This document shows positions 46,621-55,629 of a stretch of 64,000 nucleotides of DNA, piece by piece. The stretch's first letter is position 1. Each line of letters opens with the position of its first letter. The notes under the pieces are model-generated. The model searched no databases. It was not told the origin of the DNA and was given only the letters and a program-made list of their open reading frames with translations. Source of the DNA: Rhodobacterales bacterium 52_120_T64 (GTDB lineage: Bacteria; Pseudomonadota; Alphaproteobacteria; Rhodobacterales; Rhodobacteraceae); assembly GCA_002162875.1 (NCBI GenBank), contig MABA01000004.1, forward strand, positions 1 through 64,000, given 5' to 3'. The position numbers and the translations under genes were made by a program.

Positions 46621-47787
46621 TCAGTATGCCTTGCCGCGCGCGGACACAGGCCACAGAGTTTCAACTTTGCCGCCCCGAACGCCGACATACCAGTCGTGCA
46701 CGTTGCAGGTTGGATCGCAGTGACCAGGCACAAGCCGCAACTTTTCGTTGATGCTTAGAACACCATCAGGATCGGCAACAACTCCGTGCTCGTCCGAACA
46801 TTTCACGTACTCAACCTTGTCGTTGCGACCGTAAACTGTAGGCAATCCGCTATCGACTGATTGGGCTTTCAGGCCCGCATCCACAATGGCTTTATCGGCT
46901 TTGGAATGGCTCATCACAGAAGTCAGCAAAAACAGAGAGTTTTCCCACTCGCCATCATCAATCCGTTTGCCGTTCTTGTCCAGAATTCGCCCGTAATCCG
47001 CATCCATAAATGCATAAGAGCCACATTGCATTTCGTTATAAACGCCAGAATTGCCCTCGAAGTAGTACGATCCTGTACCGGCGCCACCAACGATGTCGCA
47101 TTCCAGACCTTGTGCGTTCAGCGCGTTAACCGCATCACGAACCATATCGATGGCAATGTCGATTTTTGCCTCGCGGTCAGTGTAAAGGTCCATATGTTGC
47201 ATCGCGCCTTGATAGGCCTGAATGCCCGCGAATTTCAGGTTGTCAGCGGAATCGATCAGCTTGGCGATGTTCACCACGTCTTGACTGGTCGTCACGCCAC
47301 AACGGCCCGCGCCACAATCGATTTCGACCAGACATTCCAGTTCGGTACCATGCTTTTGCGCAGCGGCAGCCAGATCAGCAACGTTTGCAGGATCATCCAC
47401 GCAAACCAGAATGCGCGCACCCAGCTTTGGCATACGTGCCAGTCGGTCGATCTTGGCGGGGTCGCGTACCTGATTGGAAACCATCACATCCTTGATGCCA
47501 CCGCGAACGAAAACCTCTGCCTCGGAAACTTTTTGGCAACATACACCGACCGAATTGCCCAGCTTTGCTTGCAGATTGGCCACATCAACGGATTTGTGCA
47601 TTTTCCCGTGCGCACGATGGCGAACGCCCATTTCAGCGCAAAGATCACCCATTTTTTTCACGTTACGCTCCAGCGCGTCCAGATCAATGATCAAGCAAGG
47701 GGTTTGAATGTCTTTTTCGTCCATGCCAGGAATGGCGGGAACGTCATATCCGACTTCGAGGTCGTCATAATTTATAGGTGCGTTCAT
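46621..47787 (-). CDS. bhcC: beta-Hydroxyaspartate aldolase
   Basis: 388-residue PLP enzyme of the D-threonine aldolase-like fold III family. It joins glycine and glyoxylate to (2R,3S)-beta-hydroxyaspartate. The PLP lysine lies in RAHGKMHKSVDVANLQ near residue 57, and the C-terminal metal-site region LRLVPGHCDPTCNVHD is typical of the family. It starts with GGAGA upstream and follows bhcB by 9 bp. Assignment depends on the complete bhc cluster. Confidence 0.94.
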   Translation of the reverse strand: MNAPINYDDLEVGYDVPAIPGMDEKDIQTPCLIIDLDALERNVKKMGDLCAEMGVRHRAHGKMHKSVDVANLQAKLGNSVGVCCQKVSEAEVFVRGGIKDVMVSNQVRDPAKIDRLARMPKLGARILVCVDDPANVADLAAAAQKHGTELECLVEIDCGAGRCGVTTSQDVVNIAKLIDSADNLKFAGIQAYQGAMQHMDLYTDREAKIDIAIDMVRDAVNALNAQGLECDIVGGAGTGSYYFEGNSGVYNEMQCGSYAFMDADYGRILDKNGKRIDDGEWENSLFLLTSVMSHSKADKAIVDAGLKAQSVDSGLPTVYGRNDKVEYVKCSDEHGVVADPDGVLSINEKLRLVPGHCDPTCNVHDWYVGVRGGKVETLWPVSARGKAY

Positions 47788-47796
47788 AATTCTCTC

Positions 47797-48750
47797 CTAG
47801 TTTTTCATCCACGGCAGCTTGTCCATATCGACATTACCACCCGTAATAATTACCCCGACACGTTTTCCCGCGAACAGGTCTTTGTTTTTAAGTATGGTCG
47901 CCAGCGGCACAGCACTCGACGGTTCCATCACGATTTTCATACGTTGCCAAATCAATTTCATCGCATCGACGATCTCTTCTTCAGTGGCGATTAGAATGTC
48001 TTCAACGTGGTTCGAAACGAAATGCCACGTCAGGTCTTTAAGCGGGACTTTCAGGCCATCGGCCACGGTGTCGGGGGCATCATCCGCAATGATATGACCC
48101 GCTTTGAATGACCGATACGCATCGTCCGCATTCTTCGGTTCGGCCGCATAAATCTTGGTGTCAGGCGCAACGTTTGACAGTGCCAAGCATGTGCCCGAAA
48201 TCATACCACCACCACCAATAGGGGCCACAACCGCGTCCAGATCACCCGTTTGATCCAGCAGTTCCAGTGAACATGTCGCTTGTCCTGCAATCACACGAGG
48301 GTCGTTGTAGGGATGCACGAAATCAGCACCAGTCGCGGCCTGTACTTCGGCAAAAACTGCTTCGCGCGAGGTTGTTGATGGCTCGCATTCCGTAATGATC
48401 CCACCATAACCGATAACCGCATCCTTCTTGGCTTGCGGCGCTGTGCTCGGCATAACCACATGGCAAGGAATGCCACGTCGGCCCGCTGCATAAGACAGTG
48501 ACAAAGCATGGTTGCCGGAGGAATGCGTCGCGACACCTTTCGCAGCAATTTCGTCGCTTAACCCGAAAACAGCATTCGAGGCTCCACGAACCTTGAACGC
48601 CCCGGCCTTCTGGAAGTTTTCACATTTGAAAAACAACTCGGCTCCGGTCAGGTCGTTCATGAAGGTGCTGGTCAAAACCGGCGTTTTATGGATGTAAGGT
48701 GTCACGCGTTCGCGGGCGACTTTCACATCGTCAAATGTGGGTATGTACAT
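47797..48750 (-). CDS. bhcB: beta-Hydroxyaspartate dehydratase
   Basis: 317-residue fold II PLP enzyme related to threonine dehydratase and serine racemase. The Schiff-base lysine is in KAGAFKVRGASNAV near residue 54 and the phosphate loop is PIGGGGMISG. It dehydrates beta-hydroxyaspartate to iminosuccinate. I choose ATG at 48750 because AAAGGA precedes it; a GTG 18 bases earlier overlaps the bhcA stop. Confidence 0.93.
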   Translation of the reverse strand: MYIPTFDDVKVARERVTPYIHKTPVLTSTFMNDLTGAELFFKCENFQKAGAFKVRGASNAVFGLSDEIAAKGVATHSSGNHALSLSYAAGRRGIPCHVVMPSTAPQAKKDAVIGYGGIITECEPSTTSREAVFAEVQAATGADFVHPYNDPRVIAGQATCSLELLDQTGDLDAVVAPIGGGGMISGTCLALSNVAPDTKIYAAEPKNADDAYRSFKAGHIIADDAPDTVADGLKVPLKDLTWHFVSNHVEDILIATEEEIVDAMKLIWQRMKIVMEPSSAVPLATILKNKDLFAGKRVGVIITGGNVDMDKLPWMKN

Positions 48751-48764
48751 GTGATATCCTTTAT

Positions 48765-49931
48765 TCACGCCGTATTACGATAGTATTCTTGTGCTGCAGC
48801 AACGCCAGAGCCTAACTTAATCGGCAATCCTAGATCCGCCATAGCCATTTCGGCAGTCGCAACCCCGGAAAGCACCATAACATCCGTGATGCTGCCAAGG
48901 TGCCCGATACGAAACACTTTGCCCGCAACCTTACCCAATCCACCCCCAAATGATACGTCGTATTTCTTGGAGGCGTGGTTCACCAGTTCCGTTGCATCAA
49001 ACCCTTCAGGTACCAGAATGGCGGTCACGGAGTCGGAATATATCCCCTCGTGCACAGCGCAAATATCCAGACCCCATGCGCGTACAGCCGTGCGAACACC
49101 TTCTGCAATTCGATGGTGGCGGGCAAATACGTTATCAAGCCCCTCTTCCAATAGCAGTCCGGTTGACTTGGTTAGGCCGTTAAGCAAGCCAACAACCGGT
49201 GTGTAAGGATAGCCACTAACATTCAACGCCGCGATCATTTCGCGAATATCATAGTAAAAACGCGGCAGGTCGGCATCATCCATCACTGAAATCGCTTTTT
49301 GACTAACGCCTACGATGGCCAAACCTGTGGGCAGCATGAACCCCTTCTGCGAGCCCGCGATGGCGATATCGACGCCCCATTCGTCCATGCGGAAGTCCAT
49401 CGACCCGATGGAGCTGACGCCATCCACGAACAATAACGCAGGGTGCCCCGCGTCGTCCATCGCACGGCGGACAGCGGCAACGTCACTAAGAACGCCCGTT
49501 GCGGTCTCATTATGCGTAACCAGAACCGCTTTAATCTCGTGGTTCGTATCAGCTTTCAACGTTTCAGCGTATTGCTCGATCGGACAGGCCTCGCCCCAAG
49601 CAACCGCATGAACCTGCGTGTCGAGGCCGTGGCGATTACACATTTCGATCCATTTTTCCGAAAACATACCCTGCGCAGCAGCCAGAACCTTGTCGCCAGC
49701 GGATAAGGTGTTGCTGATCGCAGCTTCCCAACCAAGTGTGCCAGAACCGGGGAAAATGACCACTTCGCCCGTTTCGGTTTTCAGGATTTTCTTCACGCCA
49801 GCCAGTGCTGGCTGAACGATCCCTTCAAAAGCACCTGAACGGTGGTCGATCGTTGGGATGTTGTATGCGTTACGGATAACCTCGGGGATGTTCGTTGGAC
49901 CGGGGATGAATACTGGGTTTTGGTTGAACAT
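48765..49931 (-). CDS. bhcA: Aspartate:glyoxylate aminotransferase
   Basis: 388-residue class V PLP aminotransferase, similar to serine:glyoxylate aminotransferases. It converts glyoxylate and aspartate to glycine and oxaloacetate, the product that leaves the cycle. The PLP lysine is in AIAGSQKGFMLPTGLA near residue 197, and the start FIPGPTNIPEVIRNAYN is characteristic. First gene of the bhc operon, divergent from bhcR. Confidence 0.94.
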   Translation of the reverse strand: MFNQNPVFIPGPTNIPEVIRNAYNIPTIDHRSGAFEGIVQPALAGVKKILKTETGEVVIFPGSGTLGWEAAISNTLSAGDKVLAAAQGMFSEKWIEMCNRHGLDTQVHAVAWGEACPIEQYAETLKADTNHEIKAVLVTHNETATGVLSDVAAVRRAMDDAGHPALLFVDGVSSIGSMDFRMDEWGVDIAIAGSQKGFMLPTGLAIVGVSQKAISVMDDADLPRFYYDIREMIAALNVSGYPYTPVVGLLNGLTKSTGLLLEEGLDNVFARHHRIAEGVRTAVRAWGLDICAVHEGIYSDSVTAILVPEGFDATELVNHASKKYDVSFGGGLGKVAGKVFRIGHLGSITDVMVLSGVATAEMAMADLGLPIKLGSGVAAAQEYYRNTA

Positions 49932-49996
49932 GGTACGCTCTCGGTTTGTGGGTTTCTCTCAGCATATCCCTCATGAATGAACTTCACAATTTTTTC

Positions 49997-50082
49997 GAAA
50001 TAGTTTTTCATTATTGATTAGTAGTGTATTTTATGTATTATTTCCGTTGGTTACATTATTTCATTCTTTGAAATAGTTTTTC
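49997..50082. promoter_or_regulatory. Repeated palindromic element, probable BhcR operator region
   Basis: The 13-mer GAAATAGTTTTTC occurs exactly twice, at 49997-50009 and 50070-50082, 73 bp apart in the bhcA/bhcR intergenic region. Each copy has GAAA/TTTC dyad character and is extended by TTCGAA on one side (left copy at its 5' end, right copy at its 3' end). This is the natural place for BhcR binding and for both promoters. Confidence 0.65.
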
Positions 50083-50118
50083 GAAGAATTATATCCCACG
50101 TCAGTAAGGTGTTTATTC

Positions 50119-50946
50119 ATGCAAACCCCAACCAAAAGGTCTCGTGGCCGTCCCAAGGCGTTCAACGACCAAACCGACAGCACAATCGTCCGCTCGCTTG
50201 ATCGTGGAATGCTTATCCTTGGCGCTTTGTCCGAGGGCGACGGGGTTTCTCTATCCGAATTATCCGAGCGCGCGGATCAATCTTCCGCCACCACCTACCG
50301 TGCGCTAATCACCCTGCAATCGCGTGAAATCGTTGAGTTCGAAGAACACACGCAACTTTGGTACATCGGGGCAGGGGCGTTTCGTATAGGCAGCGTATTT
50401 CTAAACCGCACCAACATTTTACAACGCAGCCGACCGGTAATGCAAAAGCTGATGCGGCAGATTGGTGAAACCGCCAACCTCGGGATCGAGCGTGACGACT
50501 GGGTTCTATTCGTTTCGCAAGTAGAAAGCAGCCAGACCATCCGTGCATTTTTTCCCCCCGGCACCCGCAACCCTATGCATGCCTCGGGGATCGGTAAAAC
50601 CTTGTTGGCGAATTTTTCAAAAGACCGTGTACAAAAAATCATTGCGGAACAGGGGTTGGAGCGTTTTACAGATAACACCATCACCGACTCTGACCAACTG
50701 CTAAAAGAGTTGGAAAACATCAAACGCAAAGGTTACGCGGTGGATGATGAAGAACGAACAGAAGGAATGCGTTGTATCGCAGCCCCGATTTTCGACGCTT
50801 ACGGTGATCCGATCGCAGGGTTGTCCATTTCCGGCCCGACTTTCCGTATACCGCAAAATGCAACCAGTGAGATTGGTGAAATTGTCAGCAACTTCGCCCG
50901 CGAAGTAACGCGGCAGCTTGGTGGGCGGGTATTAATGAGCAAATAA
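50119..50946 (+). CDS. bhcR: IclR-family regulator of the beta-hydroxyaspartate cycle
   Basis: 275 residues. A polar N-terminal tail (KRSRGRPKAF) is followed by an IclR winged helix (GVSLSELSERADQSSATTYRALITL, residues about 54-78). The effector domain is at about 100-265, including HASGIGKTLLA, YAVDDEERTEGMRCIAAPIF and GLSISGP. In Paracoccus BhcR is an activator that senses glyoxylate. Here it is divergent from bhcA with repeated palindromes between. It converges on a DeoR-type gene. Confidence 0.92.
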   Translation: MQTPTKRSRGRPKAFNDQTDSTIVRSLDRGMLILGALSEGDGVSLSELSERADQSSATTYRALITLQSREIVEFEEHTQLWYIGAGAFRIGSVFLNRTNILQRSRPVMQKLMRQIGETANLGIERDDWVLFVSQVESSQTIRAFFPPGTRNPMHASGIGKTLLANFSKDRVQKIIAEQGLERFTDNTITDSDQLLKELENIKRKGYAVDDEERTEGMRCIAAPIFDAYGDPIAGLSISGPTFRIPQNATSEIGEIVSNFAREVTRQLGGRVLMSK

Positions 50947-50978
50947 ACTGGAATAATGTGCCCGCAGACAAGCCTGAA

Positions 50979-51746
50979 CTATTCGGTTTCAACGGTGGTA
51001 ATCTTTACACTGGCTTGATCGCAGACGTGCCGCAATTTGGCGGACTTTATCTCATCCGTAAAAAAGTGGTTGATCTCGCTCATATCACCAATTCGAACTG
51101 GGGCTGATCGGGATAGTTTGCTGCTGTCAGCCACCAAAAAAGTCTTCCGTGCGTTCTTGATTATGGCTTGTGTGGCCCGAACTTCGCGATAGTCGAAATC
51201 CAGCAACGATCCATCTTCGTCTATGGCGGACACGCCGATTACAGCGTAATCCGTGCGAAATTGTTCTACGATATCAACAGTAGATTCCCCGACTAGCCCA
51301 CCGTCCGAGCGGCGCAACATTCCCCCGGTCACCACAACATCGCAGTGGGGGTTGGAGGCAAGAATATTCGCAACATTCAGGTTGTTGGTGATTACCATCA
51401 GGTTGCGCCGATTCTGCAAAGCGCGAGCAACGGCCTCGGTGCTGGTGCCAATATTGATGAAAATCGATGCGTCATCGGGAATTGCATCAGCACACAATCG
51501 CCCGATCATCTCTTTCTCGTCAGCCGCGATAAGGCGGCGCGCGTCATAGGCCAGATTTTCGACGCCGGATTCAAGTATTGCACCGCCGTGTACACGCGTC
51601 AGTTGGCCCTGATCGCATAAATCGTTCAGGTCACGGCGAATAGTCTGCGGCGTGACCGATAATGTCTCCGCGAGATCATCGACCGCTACGCGCCCGATAT
51701 TTCTGGCTATGTCCAGTATGGATTGGTGACGAAACGAAAGGGCCAT
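50979..51746 (-). CDS. DeoR-family regulator, GlpR paralogue
   Basis: 255 residues, collinear with the GlpR of this window over the whole length. The same HTH (VDDLAETLSVTPQTIRRDLNDL) and sensor segments (NIGTSTEAVARAL, VITNNLNVANIL, LRRSDGGLVGE, LDFDYREVRATQAII) are shared. No glycerol gene is adjacent; it follows an M19 dipeptidase gene on the same strand. It might bind a different sugar phosphate or regulate a second glycerol-phosphate locus. Its ribosome site is weak. Confidence 0.9.
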   Translation of the reverse strand: MALSFRHQSILDIARNIGRVAVDDLAETLSVTPQTIRRDLNDLCDQGQLTRVHGGAILESGVENLAYDARRLIAADEKEMIGRLCADAIPDDASIFINIGTSTEAVARALQNRRNLMVITNNLNVANILASNPHCDVVVTGGMLRRSDGGLVGESTVDIVEQFRTDYAVIGVSAIDEDGSLLDFDYREVRATQAIIKNARKTFLVADSSKLSRSAPVRIGDMSEINHFFTDEIKSAKLRHVCDQASVKITTVETE

Positions 51747-51864
51747 GTGACGGGTCTCGGGCTTTGGGATGTGTAACCGCAGATTTAATCCAGCGGATAC
51801 AGCTAGGTCAAGCTATTGAACCGATCATCGTGCCGTGGCAATCCAATTGGGAATACAGTTGCCG

Positions 51865-52920
51865 TTATTTCCACGTCCGATCAAGCAAGCTAAGCCAGTT
51901 TTCGTTGCAAATCTTGGCCATCAACGGTTCGTCGATACCGTGTCGGCGCATTTCTTCGCGTAAATTTGTCAGTCCCGCGATGTCGCCAATACCGTCGGGT
52001 ATCTGCGCCCCGTCGAAGTCAGAACCCAAGCCCACGCGATCTTCCCCCAAATGCGTGATCAAATGATCAAGGTGCCGCATCATAACGTCCAACCCAATAT
52101 CGGTTTTCATCTGACCATCTGGCCTTAGAAATGCCGAGGCAAAATTCAATCCGACCATGCCGTTGCTGTCCTTGATCATCATCAGCTGATCGTCCGTCAG
52201 GTTCCGGGCATGCGGGCTGATCGCATGACAATTCGAATGCGTAGCAACCAACGGCGCGTCGCTGATCTTGGCAATATCGCGCATTCCGGCCGCATTCAAA
52301 TGCGAAAGGTCCAGCATAATTCCCAAGCGGTTGCATTCGCGTACAAGGTCTTTGCCCGCATCAGTTAGCCCCTCGCCGATGTCACCATCGGAGGGATACC
52401 GGAACGGCACGCCGTGCCCGAATGCAGTCGGGCGGCTCCAAACCGGACCTAATGAGCGTAAACCCAAATCATGCATCTTGCCCAGCATATCGAGGTTTGT
52501 ATCAATTCCTTCAGCGCCCTCAATGTGCATAATCGCGGCCATCAAGCCTGTGCCAAGACATTCGCGAATTTCTGCAGTTTTCGTACAAATCTTAAGTGCT
52601 CCGTCCGCCTCTAGCTGGCGAAGGATTTCGGCTTGCGCAAGCATGACAGGCTCGGCTTCCGCTTGTGGAACTGGGGCGGGCAGGGGCAAGTCGTATGCCG
52701 GCTGCTGCATCATCTCCTGGAAACTGCTAAAATCTCCGGGGGAGGGGATGTAGATTGCAAAAAAACCGCCACCGAAACCACCGATGCGGGATTTGGGCAC
52801 GTCGATATGCGCGCTATTGCCGTCCATGAACGTTTTACGTCCGCTCTCGCCGGTTTGCATTTGCAACAGCAAGACATCGTTATGGCCATCAAAAATCGGT
52901 GGGAAAGTAGCACTTGTCAT
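51865..52920 (-). CDS. Membrane dipeptidase family (M19) protein
   Basis: 351-residue zinc hydrolase of the renal dipeptidase family. It has IFDGHNDVLLLQ (His-x-Asp ligands) near residue 8, IMHIEGAEG (bridging Glu), MLDLSHLNAAGM, VATHSNCHAISPHARN and GSDFDGAQIPDGI. These enzymes cleave dipeptides, often with D-residues. The ATG at 52920 is preferred over a TTG 24 bases earlier because homology begins near it. No signal peptide is evident, so it is probably cytosolic. Confidence 0.9.
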   Translation of the reverse strand: MTSATFPPIFDGHNDVLLLQMQTGESGRKTFMDGNSAHIDVPKSRIGGFGGGFFAIYIPSPGDFSSFQEMMQQPAYDLPLPAPVPQAEAEPVMLAQAEILRQLEADGALKICTKTAEIRECLGTGLMAAIMHIEGAEGIDTNLDMLGKMHDLGLRSLGPVWSRPTAFGHGVPFRYPSDGDIGEGLTDAGKDLVRECNRLGIMLDLSHLNAAGMRDIAKISDAPLVATHSNCHAISPHARNLTDDQLMMIKDSNGMVGLNFASAFLRPDGQMKTDIGLDVMMRHLDHLITHLGEDRVGLGSDFDGAQIPDGIGDIAGLTNLREEMRRHGIDEPLMAKICNENWLSLLDRTWK

Positions 52921-52989
52921 AGCAGCCTCGAGCGTTGGATTCAAAGATGTTTACTCTTTGGTAAAAGCTCGTCGGATGCAATCGAAACC

Positions 52990-54411
52990 TTACGTTCCGC
53001 AGAAAGTAGCCTGCACGACCTCTTCGGGCATCGGTGCGTTTTCATATGCCGCATTTTCCGGTTGCTCGTTATAGGGAAGCGTCAGAATGGCATGCAGCCT
53101 CTCGAACGGTTCGAGGTCGCCATGGTTTGCGGCCTTGATAACTTCCTCAATCCGGTGGTTTCTTGGAATAAACACGGGGTTAGCGTTTTGCATCAATGCG
53201 GCGTCTGCGCTAAACGCGTCCCATCGCTCAAGCCACGCGTTAATCTGTTTAGGATTGGTAAACATTGCCTTAACGTTTGTGAACGTACCTGTCCCAACAC
53301 CAGCTGTTAGATGTCGGAAGAACAGCGTGAAGTCCACTTTCCCTTGCGCCATCACCCCCATCAACTCCGTCACGAGTTCCCGCAAATCTGCCGTATCCTC
53401 GCCCACCCCAAGCTTTGCTGCAAATCCGCGATAAAACGCCTTCGCAAACGCCGGTGCAAACAACCCGAGCGCCTCTTGCGCCTCTGTATCAGCATTTTCA
53501 CCCAGCAGCGGCGTCAAAGCTTGCGCCAGCTGCGCCATATTCCAATGCGCCATTTCCGGTTGGTTATTCCAAGCATACCGACCCTGTCGATCAATCGAGC
53601 TGAAAACCGTTTCAGGATGGAACGTATCCATGAAAGCGCAAGGTCCATAATCAATTGTCTCGCCAGAGATTGCACTGTTGTCCGTGTTCATCACGCCGTG
53701 GATGAACCCGACCAACATCCACCGCGCTACCAGTTCTGCCTGCCGCACAATTGTCGCGTCCAGCATCGCGCGAACCGGATTATCTGCCTCCGCCGCTTTG
53801 GGATAATGCCGTGCAATCACATGGTCTGCCAGCAGCTGCAAAGCCTCGTAATCCTTACGTGCATAATAATACTGGAATGTCCCGACCCGTATATGGCTTT
53901 GCGCCACTCGTGTCAGTATCGCGCCGGGTTCATAACCATCGCGCATTATCTGCTCACCCGTCGTCACCACGGCCAACGCCCGCGTGGTTGGCAGCCCCAA
54001 CGCCGCCATCGCCTCGCTGACCAAGTATTCTCGCATCACGGCCCCCAACGTTGCACGGCCATCACCATTGCGCGAAAACATGGTTTGACCTGAACCCTTT
54101 AGCTGAATATCGCGCCGCACGCCGTCCGGTCCAACAACCTCGCCCAGCAAGATGGCCCGTCCATCCCCCAGTTGTGGATTCCATCCGCCAAACTGATGTC
54201 CTGCATATGCAGTTGCGATCGGCGCTGCCCCTTCAGGTATCATATTCCCTGCCAGAATTTCAGCGCTTAATCTATCCGCATTTACGCCTATTTGCGTGGC
54301 CAAACGATGATTTATCTTGATCACGCTGGGGGAAACCACAGGAGTTGGCAGTTGGTTCGAATAAAACCGCTGGGGCAGACGCGTATAGCTATTGTCAAAT
54401 GTAAACGGCAT
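52990..54411 (-). CDS. selO: Protein adenylyltransferase SelO (YdiU/UPF0061)
   Basis: 473-residue pseudokinase-fold enzyme that transfers AMP to Ser/Thr/Tyr of redox proteins. Characteristic segments: IATAYAGHQFGGWNPQLGDGRA near residue 65, DIQLKGSGQTMFSRNGDGRA, and the metal/catalytic NTDNSAISGETIDYGPCAFMD near 245. The bacterial protein has no selenocysteine; the C-terminus ends VQATFCGT with a cysteine near the usual position. GGAGG precedes the start by four bases. Confidence 0.95.
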   Translation of the reverse strand: MPFTFDNSYTRLPQRFYSNQLPTPVVSPSVIKINHRLATQIGVNADRLSAEILAGNMIPEGAAPIATAYAGHQFGGWNPQLGDGRAILLGEVVGPDGVRRDIQLKGSGQTMFSRNGDGRATLGAVMREYLVSEAMAALGLPTTRALAVVTTGEQIMRDGYEPGAILTRVAQSHIRVGTFQYYYARKDYEALQLLADHVIARHYPKAAEADNPVRAMLDATIVRQAELVARWMLVGFIHGVMNTDNSAISGETIDYGPCAFMDTFHPETVFSSIDRQGRYAWNNQPEMAHWNMAQLAQALTPLLGENADTEAQEALGLFAPAFAKAFYRGFAAKLGVGEDTADLRELVTELMGVMAQGKVDFTLFFRHLTAGVGTGTFTNVKAMFTNPKQINAWLERWDAFSADAALMQNANPVFIPRNHRIEEVIKAANHGDLEPFERLHAILTLPYNEQPENAAYENAPMPEEVVQATFCGT

Positions 54412-54579
54412 TTCGCCTCCGTTAAGAATTGTTAAACCGTATATAGTGACCCCATGCCCAAATTTCCATCAACGTTGCTTCCAGCGAGGCTGCCTCCCGC
54501 CAATTTGGTCAAACTGACAAGTTATGTTAGCGTTTAGCGACCAAATACTAATATCAACCGAAATTTTAAGGGGGAAAGT

Positions 54580-55008
54580 ATGTCACAGATATATAAAGGT
54601 TCCTGCTTTTGCGGCGAAGTCCAAATTGAAGTCGAAGGCGTACCGGAAGGGATGGGGTATTGCCACTGCGCATCCTGCCGGTCTTGGTCTGCTGGACCCG
54701 TAAACACATTTACACTTTGGAAGCCGGAGGCGGTGAGCGTCGTTAAAGGTGCCGACAAGCTAGCAACGTTCGAAAAAACGCCCAACAGCCAACGCCAATT
54801 TTGCACTGTTTGCGGTGGCCATGTGATGACAGGACATGAGGGATTAAGCTTGATTGACGTTTACGCAGCTACTATTCCGTCGATCTCTTTCGAAGCGGGT
54901 TTGCATGTGAATTACGCCGAAACGGTTTTGCCTATGAAGGACGGTTTACCAAAATTCGCAGACTTTCCGACAGATTTTGGTGGAACCGGTGATTTGATCG
55001 ACGAATAG
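54580..55008 (+). CDS. GFA-family (Gfa-like) zinc protein
   Basis: 142-residue protein of the glutathione-dependent formaldehyde-activating family. It carries the zinc cysteine sets CFCGEV, CHCASCRSW and CTVCGGH. Most members have unknown reactions and only some bind S-hydroxymethylglutathione. Single gene, divergent from selO, with GGGGGAAAG before the ATG. Confidence 0.88.
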   Translation: MSQIYKGSCFCGEVQIEVEGVPEGMGYCHCASCRSWSAGPVNTFTLWKPEAVSVVKGADKLATFEKTPNSQRQFCTVCGGHVMTGHEGLSLIDVYAATIPSISFEAGLHVNYAETVLPMKDGLPKFADFPTDFGGTGDLIDE

Positions 55009-55262
55009 CGACGCCTCGTTTGTAACGCTTTAGGATCAGAACTCCGCCCCCGTAAACGCGCAGCCAACTTACGGGGGGCGTCCGAGCGCGTGCGTCCATT
55101 TCGATATTCGCTAAAATCAAGCATCACAATATGTGATGTAATATAACAAATGTATTCGTTTGTGTGATGTGAATATCTCTCTTATGTTGGTTTCATCAAA
55201 ACAACGAACCTATCAAGGTTCAGGCAATGAAGCCGAAAAGAAGCACTAAGAGGAGATTTGAA

Positions 55263-55574
55263 ATGTCTGACTATTCATCGTTTATGGACCGCACGCCTAA
55301 TTGCTCCGAGCAAATTGCGGAAGCATCGGTTTCGGGAACGTCGCGTTTCATGAATTTGATCGCGACGTTAAAAGGAAAGCTCAATGACCATGTTCAACGA
55401 CGCGCCGACAACAAGAACTTCAAGTATTTGATGCAGCTAGATGATTATATGCTGAAAGATATTGGTGTTTCGCGCGGCGATGTAATCTGGGCAGGAACTC
55501 TGCCAGTGAACGCAAATGCTTCACTGGAACTGGCTAAGCTAGCACTGGCAAACAGAAGCACCATGGCGCTTTGA
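55263..55574 (+). CDS. DUF1127 (YjiS-like) small protein
   Basis: 103 residues from MSDYSSFMDRT; AGGAG seven bases upstream excludes the longer reading frame. The C-terminal half carries the DUF1127 core KYLMQLDDYMLKDIGVSRGDV. Such arginine-rich small proteins act in RNA binding and in phosphate and carbon metabolism in alphaproteobacteria (CcaF1 in Rhodobacter), but this one is longer than the 45-75-residue types. Its upstream region is AT-rich with TGTGATGT-type repeats near 55130-55190. Confidence 0.85.
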   Translation: MSDYSSFMDRTPNCSEQIAEASVSGTSRFMNLIATLKGKLNDHVQRRADNKNFKYLMQLDDYMLKDIGVSRGDVIWAGTLPVNANASLELAKLALANRSTMAL

Positions 55575-55595
55575 AATCACAGATTGTATACGTAA

Positions 55596-55620
55596 GCGCC
55601 CCTTAGGAAATCGGGGGCGC
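55596..55620. terminator. Hairpin between the DUF1127 gene and lepA
   Basis: GCGCCCC (55596-55602) pairs with GGGGCGC (55614-55620) across an 11-nt loop between two convergent genes. It has no strong T-run on either side, so it is a likely but weak shared terminator. Confidence 0.5.
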
Positions 55621-55629
55621 ACGCTGATC

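Noticed and set aside
45654-46733. Longer 359-codon reading of bhcD
   Set aside because: The extension overlaps the 3' end of bhcC in another frame; the ATG at 46619 matches the family N-terminus.
46861-47994. A 377-codon open frame antisense to bhcC and bhcB
   Set aside because: It lies wholly opposite two well supported enzyme genes, has a His/Asn/Arg-biased composition typical of the complement of coding DNA, and shows no family motif.
53311-54093. A 260-codon open frame antisense to selO
   Set aside because: Rich in His, Arg and Cys, with no recognisable fold; the opposite strand has the conserved SelO motifs.
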